NCBI RefSeq assembly: GCF_002000545.1 | Contig: NZ_MLHL01000032.1 | Location: 1-48,801, forward strand | DNA: 48,801 bases | DNA from: Rodentibacter trehalosifermentans | GTDB lineage: Bacteria; Pseudomonadota; Gammaproteobacteria; Enterobacterales; Pasteurellaceae | Direction: 5' to 3' | Shown here: positions 36,680-45,777 of the stretch, piece by piece | How the letters are laid out: every line of letters starts with the position of its first letter | Numbering within the stretch: position 1 is the stretch's first letter | Made by a program: the position numbers and the translations under genes | Notes under the pieces: model-generated | Seen by the model: the letters and a program-made list of their open reading frames with translations, nothing else | What the model was told of the DNA's origin: nothing | Database searches by the model: none

Positions 36680-37936
36680 ATGACGACACCAAACTTACCC
36701 TCTACCCGCTATAAAATCGCCCGTTGTGGTGAATGCGATGAAGTCGTCTCCATAAGCTATCCCTTACCAAACGATGAACATGCCCAATGTCCTCGTTGTC
36801 ATCATATTTTAGCGACAACCAATCGTTGGTCACTCCATCGCTGTGCGATGATTGCCCTTTCTCTTCTTATCCTTATGCCTTTTGCGTTGGGCTATCCTCT
36901 CTTAAGTCTTGATTTACTCGGCGTAAGGGTTGATGCCTCCGTATGGGAAGGCATTTGGAAAATGGCCACTGCCGGCTACCAATATACGGCTTTTTTAGTG
37001 TTTATTTGTGCCGTATTAATGCCCATTTCTTTTGCAATTCTGGTTTTGATGTTGTGGTTTGCAAAGCAATTAGGCATTCGCCCGCGTAATGTCTTACTTT
37101 TTCTCGGCTATATTAAACCTTGGGTCATGTTTGATGTCTATCTCGTCGCCCTTGGCGTTTCTATGTTTAAAGTCCGTGAATATGCGGCATTAGAGATTAA
37201 CGCTTATTTATTTGCCTTTGTTTTCACTGCGCTTTTAACCACCCTTTTATTTATCAAAATTAATGTCAATGAATTATGGAATGAATTTTACCCTGAACAC
37301 AAGCAAGCTCACGCCCCTCAGGGAGATATCGAACTTTGCACCGCCTGCCAGTATTCATTTCCTCATTCAGAGATAAAACAACTTCAAGGGCATCCAAGCT
37401 GCCCTCGCTGCGATTCACGCTTGGATATTAGCGAATCCATTAAATTACAACGAACATGGGCATTGCTTATTGCCGGTATCATTATGCTCTTTCCGGCAAA
37501 TTTATTGCCTATATCAGGCGTCTATTTAACCGGTGCACTATCAGAAGATACCTTAATGTCCGGTGTGATATCATTTATCCACATGAAAAGTTATTTTGTC
37601 GCTTTTGTCGTGTTCTTTGCCAGTATTTTTGTGCCGATAAGCAAAATTTTTATTATGCTGTATTTGCTCGCCAGCGTGCATTTCAAGTGGCAACATTCAA
37701 TAAAATGGCAAATGCGCCTTTTACATATTGTTCATTTCGTAGGACGCTGGTCAATGCTGGATCTTTTTGTTCTGGCACTGATGATGTCACTGGTGACACG
37801 AGGACAAATTATTAATTTTACCGTGGGACCGGCAGCCTTTTATTTTGGCGCTGCCGTTTTCCTCACGATGATGTCAACCTCACAATTTGATAGCCGACTT
37901 ATTTGGAAAATTTATGACCGAAAAACAACACAATAA
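36680..37936 (+). CDS. letA: Intermembrane lipid-transport membrane protein LetA (PqiA family)
   Basis: Inner-membrane partner of the LetB tunnel, thought to move lipids between inner and outer membranes. 418 residues (E. coli LetA/YebS 427). Two tandem units, each with a zinc-ribbon of paired CxxC motifs (CGECDE with CPRCHH; CTACQY with CPRCDS) followed by about four membrane helices. PqiA has the same architecture, but the downstream protein has seven MCE domains, which identifies the Let system. The last 23 bases overlap letB. Confidence 0.88.
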   Translation: MTTPNLPSTRYKIARCGECDEVVSISYPLPNDEHAQCPRCHHILATTNRWSLHRCAMIALSLLILMPFALGYPLLSLDLLGVRVDASVWEGIWKMATAGYQYTAFLVFICAVLMPISFAILVLMLWFAKQLGIRPRNVLLFLGYIKPWVMFDVYLVALGVSMFKVREYAALEINAYLFAFVFTALLTTLLFIKINVNELWNEFYPEHKQAHAPQGDIELCTACQYSFPHSEIKQLQGHPSCPRCDSRLDISESIKLQRTWALLIAGIIMLFPANLLPISGVYLTGALSEDTLMSGVISFIHMKSYFVAFVVFFASIFVPISKIFIMLYLLASVHFKWQHSIKWQMRLLHIVHFVGRWSMLDLFVLALMMSLVTRGQIINFTVGPAAFYFGAAVFLTMMSTSQFDSRLIWKIYDRKTTQ

Positions 37937-40586
37937 CGAACATTCAACCAATCATCCAGCAAGTATTGCCTCTCAGTATAAGGCGGTTCAAGCGGTGTTA
38001 CGCAAAAATCGAAAAGTTTCACCTTTTTGGTTATTGCCCTTTATTGCCCTTTGCATTGGTGCAATTTTATTTTTTCAGATCGTTGAAGAACAAGGTAAGA
38101 GTATCAAAATTACCTTTACCAACGGTGCAGGTTTAGCCGCTGACAAAACCCCTATTCGCTATCAAGGCTTACAAATCGGGGTGGTAAAAAAGGTGAACTT
38201 CACCGACAATATGCAAAAAGTTGAAGCGATCGCCAATATTTATCCTGAAGCCACAGGCGTGCTACGTGAAAATACCAAATTCTGGGTTGTGCAACCCAGT
38301 GTTTCTCTTGCCGGGATTTCCGGATTAGACTCCTTGGTATCAGGCAACTACATTACCCTCCAACCGGGCGATGGTGAGAGTGAAGATGAATTTATTGCTC
38401 AAGAAAAAGGGCCTATCGCCCAAGTCACCCCCGGTGATTTGCTCATTCATTTAGTATCCGATGATCTTGGTTCGATCTCCATTGGTGCCGCGGTTTATTT
38501 CAAAAAATTACCGGTCGGGAAAATTTATGATTACCGCTTTAATAAAGAGAATAAAGTCGAAATTGATGTGGTGATTGATAAAGAATATGCCCGTTTTGTC
38601 AAAAAAGACTCACGTTTTTGGAATATCAGTGGTATCTCTGCCAATATTACACCGGCTGGCTTAAACTTTAATATGGAAAGTGTCAATTCTATTGTGCAAG
38701 GTGCAGTGTCTTTTGACTCCCCTTCCAACAGCCCGGAGGCGACAGAAAACACTACTTATACCCTTTATAGCAATCTCCAAGCGGCAAAACGGGGGATTAA
38801 TGTAAATATTACCATTCCAACCGTTACCGGTTTAGAAGAAGGACGCAATGATGTGTATTATCAAGATGACAAAATCGGGGTTCTTTCCGAACTAAATACC
38901 GTTGAAAACAATGAAAATATTTTGCAAGGCACATTACTTATCGATCCAAATCAAGCCAATCTATTAAAAACCAATACACGCATTGTACTTCGCAATAAAA
39001 AACCGACATTAGGTGATTTAACCGATCCACAACGGCTTTGGCGTGGCGATTACTTTGAAATCATCCCGGGTGAAGGGACGGAACGCTTACAATTTGATGT
39101 AATCAAAGAAAACGAATTACTCTTAAAAACCCCTAATACCTTGGTGATTAAATTAACCGCACCTGAAAGCTATGGCGTATCGGAAGGTCAATCCATTTAC
39201 TATAACAACATTGCAATCGGTGAAATTATCAACCAGAAAATAGGGATCGACGGTGTGGAATACGAGGTTGCCATTGCCTCTGCCTACCGCAATTTAATTA
39301 ATCCCAATACCCTTTTTGTTGCCGCCTCTAATCTGGATGTAAACATTAGTGCTGATGGCGTACGATTTGGTGCAGCTTATCCTGAAAAATGGCTACAAGG
39401 CGGTATTCGTATTATTGCGAAAAAAGGACTGGGTGAGGCACTTAAAACCTATCCGCTTTATAAAGATGCACAAAATGCGGAATATGGAATCACCGGCAAT
39501 TTAGTAGAACCCAGCATTACCTTAAAAACCCCAACGCTACCGAGTATAAGCAAAGGTTCTATTGTGCTTTATCACCAGTATGAAGTGGGAAAAATTACGA
39601 ATATTCAACCTCATGCAAACCACTTTAATGTGGATGTCTATATTTATCCGCCTCACAAACATTTGCTCACCGATAAAAGTGTCTTCTGGGTAGAAAGTGC
39701 GGCACAAGTGGATATTACACCAAAAGGTATCAGTATTCAGGCTACCCCTATTGCCCGTTCATTAAAAGGGGCGATTAGCTTTGATAACAGCGGTTCAGGA
39801 AAAAATACCACGTTGTATGCCAATGAACTTCGAGCAAAATCTGCAGACCATGTGATTACACTGGTTACCGATGATGCCTCCAATCTCAGCAAAGGTATGA
39901 GCTTACGTTATCTGGGATTGTCCATTGGTGAGATAGAAAGTGTGACATTAGATACAAAATCGCGCAAGATTACAGCAAAAGCCTTTATCAATCCAAACTA
40001 TATGGGAACCATTGCCAAAGAAGGTTCGATGTTTAAAGTGATTTCACCGCAAATTTCTGCCGGTGCGATTGAAAATCTCGACAGCCTTTTACAACCCTAC
40101 ATTGATATAGAAGTCGGTAATGGAAAAGCGAAAACACAATTTAATCTTGCAAAAACCACTGAAAGCCGAAATAAATACAGCCAAGGTGTGCCATTTATTC
40201 TTGAAACCAATGATGCAATGAACTTAACGGAAGGCTCACCGGTGCTTTATCGCGGTATTGAAGTGGGAACAATTCGTAAATTTGATTTAAATAGCCTCGG
40301 TGATCGGGTGCTGATTCACATTGCTATTATGCCTAAATATCAACATCTTGTGCGTAAAAACACCGAGTTTTGGGTGGCATCAGGCTATGATTTCACGCTG
40401 GGTTGGCAGGGAGCGAAATTTAACACCGGTAGCGTGCAACAGTTGCTGAAAGGGGGAATTTCCTTCTCTACGCCATCGGGTACTGTAGTTCAACCTCAAG
40501 CCCAGGCAAATCAACGTTTCTTATTACAAATTAAACGCCCAAATGAAGCCGCCACTTGGAATTCCGGCACACTACCGACACAATAA
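37914..40586 (+). CDS. letB: Seven-MCE-domain lipid-transport tunnel protein LetB (YebT)
   Basis: Envelope-spanning periplasmic protein forming a hydrophobic tunnel for lipids. 890 residues, close to E. coli LetB (877) and far longer than three-domain PqiB (546). One N-terminal membrane anchor (SPFWLLPFIALCIGAILFF, about 45-63). Seven MCE repeats follow; the repeated signature is a Y-x-G-L/I-x-I/V-G motif, seen as RYQGLQIGVV, YFKKLPVGKI, YYQDDKIGVL, YYNNIAIGEI, LYHQYEVGKI, RYLGLSIGEI and LYRGIEVGTI. ATG 37914 overlaps letA by 23 bases, implying coupling; a frame 9 residues longer is less likely. H. influenzae HI1671-HI1672 are the probable homologues, though there near proQ. Confidence 0.93.
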   Translation: MTEKQHNNEHSTNHPASIASQYKAVQAVLRKNRKVSPFWLLPFIALCIGAILFFQIVEEQGKSIKITFTNGAGLAADKTPIRYQGLQIGVVKKVNFTDNMQKVEAIANIYPEATGVLRENTKFWVVQPSVSLAGISGLDSLVSGNYITLQPGDGESEDEFIAQEKGPIAQVTPGDLLIHLVSDDLGSISIGAAVYFKKLPVGKIYDYRFNKENKVEIDVVIDKEYARFVKKDSRFWNISGISANITPAGLNFNMESVNSIVQGAVSFDSPSNSPEATENTTYTLYSNLQAAKRGINVNITIPTVTGLEEGRNDVYYQDDKIGVLSELNTVENNENILQGTLLIDPNQANLLKTNTRIVLRNKKPTLGDLTDPQRLWRGDYFEIIPGEGTERLQFDVIKENELLLKTPNTLVIKLTAPESYGVSEGQSIYYNNIAIGEIINQKIGIDGVEYEVAIASAYRNLINPNTLFVAASNLDVNISADGVRFGAAYPEKWLQGGIRIIAKKGLGEALKTYPLYKDAQNAEYGITGNLVEPSITLKTPTLPSISKGSIVLYHQYEVGKITNIQPHANHFNVDVYIYPPHKHLLTDKSVFWVESAAQVDITPKGISIQATPIARSLKGAISFDNSGSGKNTTLYANELRAKSADHVITLVTDDASNLSKGMSLRYLGLSIGEIESVTLDTKSRKITAKAFINPNYMGTIAKEGSMFKVISPQISAGAIENLDSLLQPYIDIEVGNGKAKTQFNLAKTTESRNKYSQGVPFILETNDAMNLTEGSPVLYRGIEVGTIRKFDLNSLGDRVLIHIAIMPKYQHLVRKNTEFWVASGYDFTLGWQGAKFNTGSVQQLLKGGISFSTPSGTVVQPQAQANQRFLLQIKRPNEAATWNSGTLPTQ

Positions 40587-40634
40587 AATCTGTTAATATT
40601 TTAACCGCACTTTCTTTATTTTTATTTATGATAG

Positions 40635-40701
40635 GGATACCTTGTCGGTATCCACTATAAAATTTAATAGTTTAAAAAGGACACCGGTATGGTGTCCTTT
40701 T
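40635..40701. terminator. Double hairpin between convergent letB and folE
   Basis: First stem GGATACC-TTGTC-GGTATCC (40635-40652), second AAAAGGACACC-GGTAT-GGTGTCCTTTT (40675-40701). The second is a strong bidirectional intrinsic terminator; the first may serve letB. Confidence 0.8.
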
Positions 40702-40703
40702 CT

Positions 40704-41360
40704 TTACTTTTGTACCGTTGCCAAAAACTCTTTGCGGGTGTCCCGGTCTTCTAAAAAAACACCGCCATAGGCAGAAGTCACGGTGTAGCTGTGGGTATCT
40801 TTAATGCCACGGGCTTTCACACAAAAGTGGGTGGCTTTCACATAAACCGCCACATCGTCGGTTTCAAGAATCGTTTGAAAAGCGGTGAGAAGCTGTTCCG
40901 TTAAGCGCTCTTGCACTTGTGGACGCTGGGCAAAAAAAGACACAATTCGGTTAATTTTAGACAAGCCTATTACCCAATCTTTCGGGTAGTAGGCCACACA
41001 AACTTTGCCGTCAATGGTGACAAAATGATGCTCGCAGGTGCTGGTGAGGGTGATGTCATTGACTTGCACCATTTCACTCACTTTCATCTGATTTTTAATC
41101 TTCGTTATTTTCGGGAAATTAGCATAATCCATTCCGCTGAAGATTTCATCAATGAACATTTTCGCCAAGCGGTTTGGTGTTTCTTCCAAACTGTCATCAG
41201 CCAAATCCAACCCGATGAGTTTCATCACTTCATTCATATGTTTGGCAATGCCAATGCGGCGTTCATCTTGATTTTTTATCGGGTCAATCATTGGGGTTTC
41301 AATGCCTTTGTCTCTTAATGCGTTTCTAACACTTAAGGCATCGGGTGAAATTTCGCTCAT
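40704..41360 (-). CDS. folE: GTP cyclohydrolase I
   Basis: First enzyme of folate synthesis, GTP to 7,8-dihydroneopterin triphosphate. 218 residues (E. coli 222). Zinc and catalytic residues lie in [21 protein letters not shown] and in [23 protein letters not shown] is the family signature. Divergent from moeA, the same order as HI1447-HI1449. Confidence 0.96.
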   Translation of the reverse strand: MSEISPDALSVRNALRDKGIETPMIDPIKNQDERRIGIAKHMNEVMKLIGLDLADDSLEETPNRLAKMFIDEIFSGMDYANFPKITKIKNQMKVSEMVQVNDITLTSTCEHHFVTIDGKVCVAYYPKDWVIGLSKINRIVSFFAQRPQVQERLTEQLLTAFQTILETDDVAVYVKATHFCVKARGIKDTHSYTVTSAYGGVFLEDRDTRKEFLATVQK

Positions 41361-41503
41361 AACAGTCTGTCTTTCCTAAAAAAATGATGCGGTATTCTAG
41401 CAAAGGATAGGCAGATCGTAAAATGAGAAAAATTGCTCATTTGAATGAATAAATCTTTAGGGATAAAATAACCGACAATTTTTCTCAAACTAAGGATTTT
41501 CCT

Positions 41504-42718
41504 ATGCTCACCTTGGATCAAGCACGCCATCAAATGTTGGCACAGCTTTCCTTTCCTTCAGAGATTGAAACCGTCAATTTACAAGATGCCGCCAATCGCA
41601 CTTGTGCGGAAAATGTCATCTCCCCGATGAATGTGCCTTCTTTTGATAATTCGGCGATGGACGGCTATGCGGTGCGATTGAGGGATTTGCAACAATCCCT
41701 CACGCTTTCTGTTGCCGGGAAATCCTTTGCCGGCAATCCCTTCCAAGGGGAATGGCCCCCACAAAGTGCGGTCAGAATAATGACCGGTGCGGTAATTCCC
41801 GAAGGCGCCGATGCCGTGGTGATGCAAGAGCAAGTAACGGTAAATGCAGATGGCAGCGTGACCTTCAGCGAGCTCCCTAAACCCAACCAAAATATTCGCC
41901 GTATTGGTGAAGATGTGAAAAAAGGGGAAATTGTGTTGCCACAAGGCTCACCCCTAAATGCAGTTTCATTGCCCCTGTTAGCCTCGCTCGGTATTGCTGA
42001 AGTGAAATGTTATCCACGTTTAAAAGTGGCGATACTTTCCACCGGCGATGAATTGGTGGAAGTGGGAAAACCACTTCAAACGGGGCAAATTTATGACACC
42101 AATCGTTTTACAATTAAATTATTATTAGAAAAACTCCATTGCGATGTGATAGATGTTGGCGTGCTCCCCGATAACCCGGTGGAATTTGAAAATGCCTTTA
42201 TGAATGCACAAAAACAAGCCGATTTGGTGATAACCAGTGGCGGTGTTTCGGTGGGTGAAGCCGATTTCACCAAAGAGGTTTTAGAGAAAATCGGTGAGAT
42301 CAATTTCTGGAAACTCGCCATTAAACCGGGCAAACCCTTTGCCTTTGGTAAGTTGAAAAACGCTTGGTTTTGTGGATTACCCGGTAATCCGGTTTCCGCC
42401 TTAGTCACCTTCTATCAACTGGTTCAGCCGCTTATTGCCACACTTCAAGGGCAAAAACAGTGGAAAAAACCACCGCACTTTTCTGCAATAACCCTCACCA
42501 ATTTGAAAAAAGCACCGGGCCGTTTAGATTTTCAACGGGGTTTTTATCAAGTTAATGCGCAAGGGAGCATTGAGGTTCAACCGGTGGGCTTCCAAGGATC
42601 GCACCTGTTCAGTGCTTTTGTGAAAAGCAATTGCTTTATTGTGTTAGAACAAGCGCGTGGCAATGTGCAAGCAGGTGAAACCGTGACTATCGAACCCTTC
42701 AATCATTTATTGGACTAA
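41504..42718 (+). CDS. moeA: Molybdopterin molybdenumtransferase MoeA
   Basis: Inserts molybdenum into adenylylated molybdopterin. 404 residues (E. coli 411). Family segments include PSFDNSAMDGYAV, RIMTGAVIPEGADAVVMQE, ILSTGDELVEVG, VVTSGG-type VITSGGVSVGEADF, KPGKPFAFG and GLPGNPVSALVTF. The product cofactor is needed by the TorZ-type reductase at 929. moeB follows after 3 bases. Confidence 0.97.
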   Translation: MLTLDQARHQMLAQLSFPSEIETVNLQDAANRTCAENVISPMNVPSFDNSAMDGYAVRLRDLQQSLTLSVAGKSFAGNPFQGEWPPQSAVRIMTGAVIPEGADAVVMQEQVTVNADGSVTFSELPKPNQNIRRIGEDVKKGEIVLPQGSPLNAVSLPLLASLGIAEVKCYPRLKVAILSTGDELVEVGKPLQTGQIYDTNRFTIKLLLEKLHCDVIDVGVLPDNPVEFENAFMNAQKQADLVITSGGVSVGEADFTKEVLEKIGEINFWKLAIKPGKPFAFGKLKNAWFCGLPGNPVSALVTFYQLVQPLIATLQGQKQWKKPPHFSAITLTNLKKAPGRLDFQRGFYQVNAQGSIEVQPVGFQGSHLFSAFVKSNCFIVLEQARGNVQAGETVTIEPFNHLLD

Positions 42719-42721
42719 AAA

Positions 42722-43462
42722 ATGGCGACACTCAGTCACGAAGAAGAACTACGCTACAACCGTCAAATTATACTAAAAGCGGTTGATTTTGATGGTCAGG
42801 AAAAACTCAAAGACAGCCATATGCTGATTGTGGGCCTAGGCGGCTTGGGCTGTGCGGCGGCACAATATCTGGCAGCGGCAGGCGTTGGGCATTTAACCTT
42901 ATTGGATTTCGACACGGTTTCCCTTTCCAACCTTCAGCGCCAAGTGTTGCATTGCGATGCTCGGTTGAATATGGCGAAAGTGGAATCTGCAAAAATTGCC
43001 CTTGAACAAATTAATCCGCACCTTGAAATCAAAACGCTCAATGCCAAATTGGACGAGGAAAAACTCGCCGAAATACTACCGCACTTTGATGTGGTGTTAG
43101 ATTGTACCGATAACGTGGATATTCGCAATCAACTGGATAACCAATGTGAAAAAGCGAAAATCCCTTTAATTTCCGGGGCCGCTATTCGCATGGAAGGCAT
43201 GGTTTCAGTGTTCACCTATGAACCTGATACCCCCACTTATCGTGATCTCAGCCAACTTTTCGGACAAAACCATTTAACCTGTGTGGAAGCCGGTGTACTG
43301 GCGCCCATTGTCGGTATTATAGGTTCAATTCAAGCCCTAGAAGCCATTAAAGTGCGGTTAAATATCGGCAAGTCTTTATGTGGTCGATTATTAATGATTG
43401 ATGGGCTTTCCATGGCGATTCGGGAAATGGTATTGCCTAAAACTGCCTTTGCTGCCCGCTAA
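42722..43462 (+). CDS. moeB: Molybdopterin-synthase adenylyltransferase MoeB, zinc cysteines lost
   Basis: E1-like enzyme that adenylates the C-terminal glycine of MoaD for sulfur loading. 246 residues (E. coli 249). The ATP site VGLGGLGCAAAQYL, LLDFDTVSLSNLQRQ and DCTDN (Asp130) is intact, and so is Cys187 in LTCVEAGV. The four zinc ligands of E. coli MoeB, Cys172, Cys175, Cys244 and Cys247, are all absent: PCYRCLSRLF of E. coli reads PTYRDLSQLF here, and the C terminus ends LPKTAFAAR without a CxxC. The frame is undamaged, so it is unlikely to be a pseudogene. It could alternatively be a HesA/ThiF-type relative, but the moeA linkage favours MoeB. Confidence 0.85.
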   Translation: MATLSHEEELRYNRQIILKAVDFDGQEKLKDSHMLIVGLGGLGCAAAQYLAAAGVGHLTLLDFDTVSLSNLQRQVLHCDARLNMAKVESAKIALEQINPHLEIKTLNAKLDEEKLAEILPHFDVVLDCTDNVDIRNQLDNQCEKAKIPLISGAAIRMEGMVSVFTYEPDTPTYRDLSQLFGQNHLTCVEAGVLAPIVGIIGSIQALEAIKVRLNIGKSLCGRLLMIDGLSMAIREMVLPKTAFAAR

Positions 43463-43538
43463 TCGGACGGTTTAAACTTCAGGCTTTTTTTTGTAAAATA
43501 GCGGGGTTTATTCGTCTTATCACCCAAAAGGAAACACA

Positions 43539-44078
43539 ATGAAAAAACATCATGTTGATGTCCTTATTTCTGAAGCGGATGTCAAAGCCCGTATCGCCAC
43601 ATTAGGGGCAGAAATTACCGCCTTTTATCAACAAAAACCGATTAATAAGTTGATTGTTGTCGGCTTATTACGAGGCTCATTTATGTTTATGGCAGATTTA
43701 GTCCGTGAATTAAAACTGCCGGTAGAAATTGAATTTATGACCACCTCAAGTTATGGCAGTGGTATGACGACAAACCACGATGTAAAAATTACGAAAGATT
43801 TGGAAGGCGATATCCGTGGTGAACATGTGCTAATTGTAGAAGATATTATTGACACCGGTTATACCCTTGAAAAAGTCCGTGAAATTTTAAATTTACGGGA
43901 TCCGGCAAGCCTGACCATTTGTACTTTATTAGATAAGCCTTCACGTCGTGAAGTCGGCGTGCCTGTAGAATGGGTGGGCTTTGAAATTCCCGATGAATTT
44001 GTCGTCGGTTATGGCATTGACTATGCCCAACGCCATCGTCATTTAGGTTACATTGGTAAAGTGGTCTTAGAAGAATAA
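43539..44078 (+). CDS. hpt: Hypoxanthine phosphoribosyltransferase
   Basis: Purine salvage: hypoxanthine (and guanine) with PRPP to IMP/GMP. 179 residues (E. coli Hpt 178). The PRPP-binding loop is [14 protein letters not shown]; other landmarks are [15 protein letters not shown], the flexible loop [13 protein letters not shown] and the base-binding [23 protein letters not shown] precedes the ATG; terminator at 44087. Confidence 0.96.
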   Translation: MKKHHVDVLISEADVKARIATLGAEITAFYQQKPINKLIVVGLLRGSFMFMADLVRELKLPVEIEFMTTSSYGSGMTTNHDVKITKDLEGDIRGEHVLIVEDIIDTGYTLEKVREILNLRDPASLTICTLLDKPSRREVGVPVEWVGFEIPDEFVVGYGIDYAQRHRHLGYIGKVVLEE

Positions 44079-44086
44079 TCCATTAG

Positions 44087-44112
44087 GGGGCATCGTACTG
44101 ATGCCCTTTTTC
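44087..44112 (+). terminator. hpt terminator
   Basis: GGGCATC-GTACT-GATGCCC followed by TTTTT, 9 bases after the stop. Confidence 0.9.
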
Positions 44113-44174
44113 CTTTGCCTATGTCAAATTTTAGTCAATCACTCAAATCACCTTTCCATTCCCCCTTGTTTTCC

Positions 44175-44202
44175 TGAACATTTTCCCTATATCTTTGTCT
44201 AA
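44175..44202 (+). promoter_or_regulatory. Sigma-E-like promoter of htrA
   Basis: TGAACAT (44175-44181), 16-base spacer, TCTAA (44198-44202). It resembles the E. coli degP sigma-E promoter (GGAACTT-N16-TCTGA) in spacing and in most positions, 48 bases before the htrA ATG. Confidence 0.55.
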
Positions 44203-44249
44203 CCGCTCGCATATTTGGATACTATCTTCTATTTCGACTTGGAGATTCT

Positions 44250-45641
44250 ATGAAAAAACGTCATTTTTTATTAAGTAGTCTTGCATTAGGTTTAACGGTT
44301 TTAGGCACATCGGTGAGTACACAAGCCAGCCTACCGAGTTTTCTTACAGAACAAAATAGCCTTGCCCCAATGCTTGAAAAAGTACAACCTGCTGTGGTGA
44401 CCCTTTCTGTGGAAGGCAAAGCCAAACGCAATAGCCGTTCTGCCTTACCTGATGATCTTCCGGAAGAATTTCGATTTTTCTTTGGCGATCAATTCGCCGA
44501 ACAGTTTGGCAATCGAAGTGGCGGGCGTAATTTCCGTGGGTTAGGTTCCGGTGTAATTATCAATGCCGATAAAGGCTATGTCTTAACCAATAACCATGTG
44601 ATTAATGATGCCGATAAAATCAACGTGACATTACAAGATGGGCGTGAATTTAAGGCAAAACTGGTAGGGAAAGACGAGCAATCGGATATCGCTCTGATTC
44701 AAATTGAAAATCCGACAAATTTGACTGCGTTGAAATTTGCCGATTCCGATAAATTGCGTGTAGGTGATTTCACTGTTGCCATTGGTAACCCATTCGGACT
44801 GGGGCAAACCGTCACCTCAGGTATTGTTTCCGCACTGGGTCGTTCAACAGGATCTGACAGCGGTGCTTATGAAAACTACATTCAAACCGATGCGGCGGTA
44901 AACCGTGGGAATTCCGGTGGTGCATTGGTGAATTTAAACGGTGAATTAATCGGTATCAATACGGCAATTATCTCACCAAGCGGAGGAAATGCAGGCATTG
45001 CATTTGCTATTCCAAGCAACCAAGCCAACAATATCGTTCAACAAATTTTAGAATTTGGTGAAGTGCGTCGTGGCTTATTGGGTATCAAAGGCGGTGAATT
45101 AAATGCCGATTTAGCCAAAGCCTTTAATGTGAATGCCCAACAAGGGGCCTTCGTCAGCGAAGTGATCCCAAACTCTGCAGCGGAAAAAGCAGGGATTAAA
45201 GCAGGCGATGTGATTACGGCAATGAACGGGCAAAAAATTTCAAGCTTTGCAGAAATGCGTGCCAAAATTGCCACCTCAGGTGCCGGAAAAGAAATTGAGC
45301 TGACCTATTTGCGTGATGGTAAATCGCAAAATGTGAAAGTCACCTTACAAGCAGATGACGGAAAAGATCAAAGTGCAAGCAATATGGAATTACCGGCATT
45401 AGATGGTGCGGAATTTAATAATTACAATGCGAAAGGCATAAAAGGCATTGAAATTACCAAAGTTCAGCCGAATTCCCTTGCCGCACAGCGTGGTTTGAAA
45501 ACCGGCGATATTATCATTGGCATAAACCGTCAAGCCGTGGAATCAACCCAAGATTTACGCAAAATCTTAGAACAAAAGCCTTCCGCCGTAGCATTAAATG
45601 TTTTGCGTGGAAACAACAACTTCTATTTATTAGTGCAGTAA
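44250..45641 (+). CDS. htrA: Periplasmic serine protease/chaperone HtrA (DegP/DegQ type)
   Basis: Periplasmic quality-control protease, 463 residues. Signal peptide 1-26 (ends STQA). Trypsin-like domain with catalytic His116 (LTNNHVI), Asp146 (SDIALIQ) and Ser222 (GNSGGALV). Two PDZ domains follow, about 270-360 and 385-460. The LA loop (about 62-95) is short and lacks the cysteine pair of E. coli DegP, closer to DegQ. H. influenzae HI1259 is the likely homologue. A sigma-E-like promoter upstream supports envelope-stress control. Confidence 0.95.
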   Translation: MKKRHFLLSSLALGLTVLGTSVSTQASLPSFLTEQNSLAPMLEKVQPAVVTLSVEGKAKRNSRSALPDDLPEEFRFFFGDQFAEQFGNRSGGRNFRGLGSGVIINADKGYVLTNNHVINDADKINVTLQDGREFKAKLVGKDEQSDIALIQIENPTNLTALKFADSDKLRVGDFTVAIGNPFGLGQTVTSGIVSALGRSTGSDSGAYENYIQTDAAVNRGNSGGALVNLNGELIGINTAIISPSGGNAGIAFAIPSNQANNIVQQILEFGEVRRGLLGIKGGELNADLAKAFNVNAQQGAFVSEVIPNSAAEKAGIKAGDVITAMNGQKISSFAEMRAKIATSGAGKEIELTYLRDGKSQNVKVTLQADDGKDQSASNMELPALDGAEFNNYNAKGIKGIEITKVQPNSLAAQRGLKTGDIIIGINRQAVESTQDLRKILEQKPSAVALNVLRGNNNFYLLVQ

Positions 45642-45676
45642 TCTTAAAAGTGCGGTCTGTTTGACGACCATTTTAT

Positions 45677-45711
45677 AACGGTGTTTTATCAAGGATAAGA
45701 CACCGTTTTTT
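45677..45711 (+). terminator. htrA terminator
   Basis: AACGGTGT and ACACCGTT, extended inward by TTATC/GATAA, then TTTTTT, 36 bases after the htrA stop. An uptake signal lies between stop and stem. Confidence 0.85.
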
Positions 45712-45733
45712 CGTGGGAAAAATCCCGCTGTTG

Positions 45734-45742
45734 TGCTACAAT
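45734..45742 (+). promoter_or_regulatory. Probable gyrA promoter (extended -10)
   Basis: TG-C-TACAAT, an extended -10 element 35 bases before the gyrA ATG; no strong -35. The predicted start is near 45749. Confidence 0.45.
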
Positions 45743-45777
45743 TCGTGCAATTTTTTTGAGCTAAAAAGGAATACTCA

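Noticed and set aside
41361-41503. Molybdenum-cofactor riboswitch before moeA
   Set aside because: The 143-base gap lacks the conserved Moco-motif segments; it looks like an ordinary divergent promoter region.
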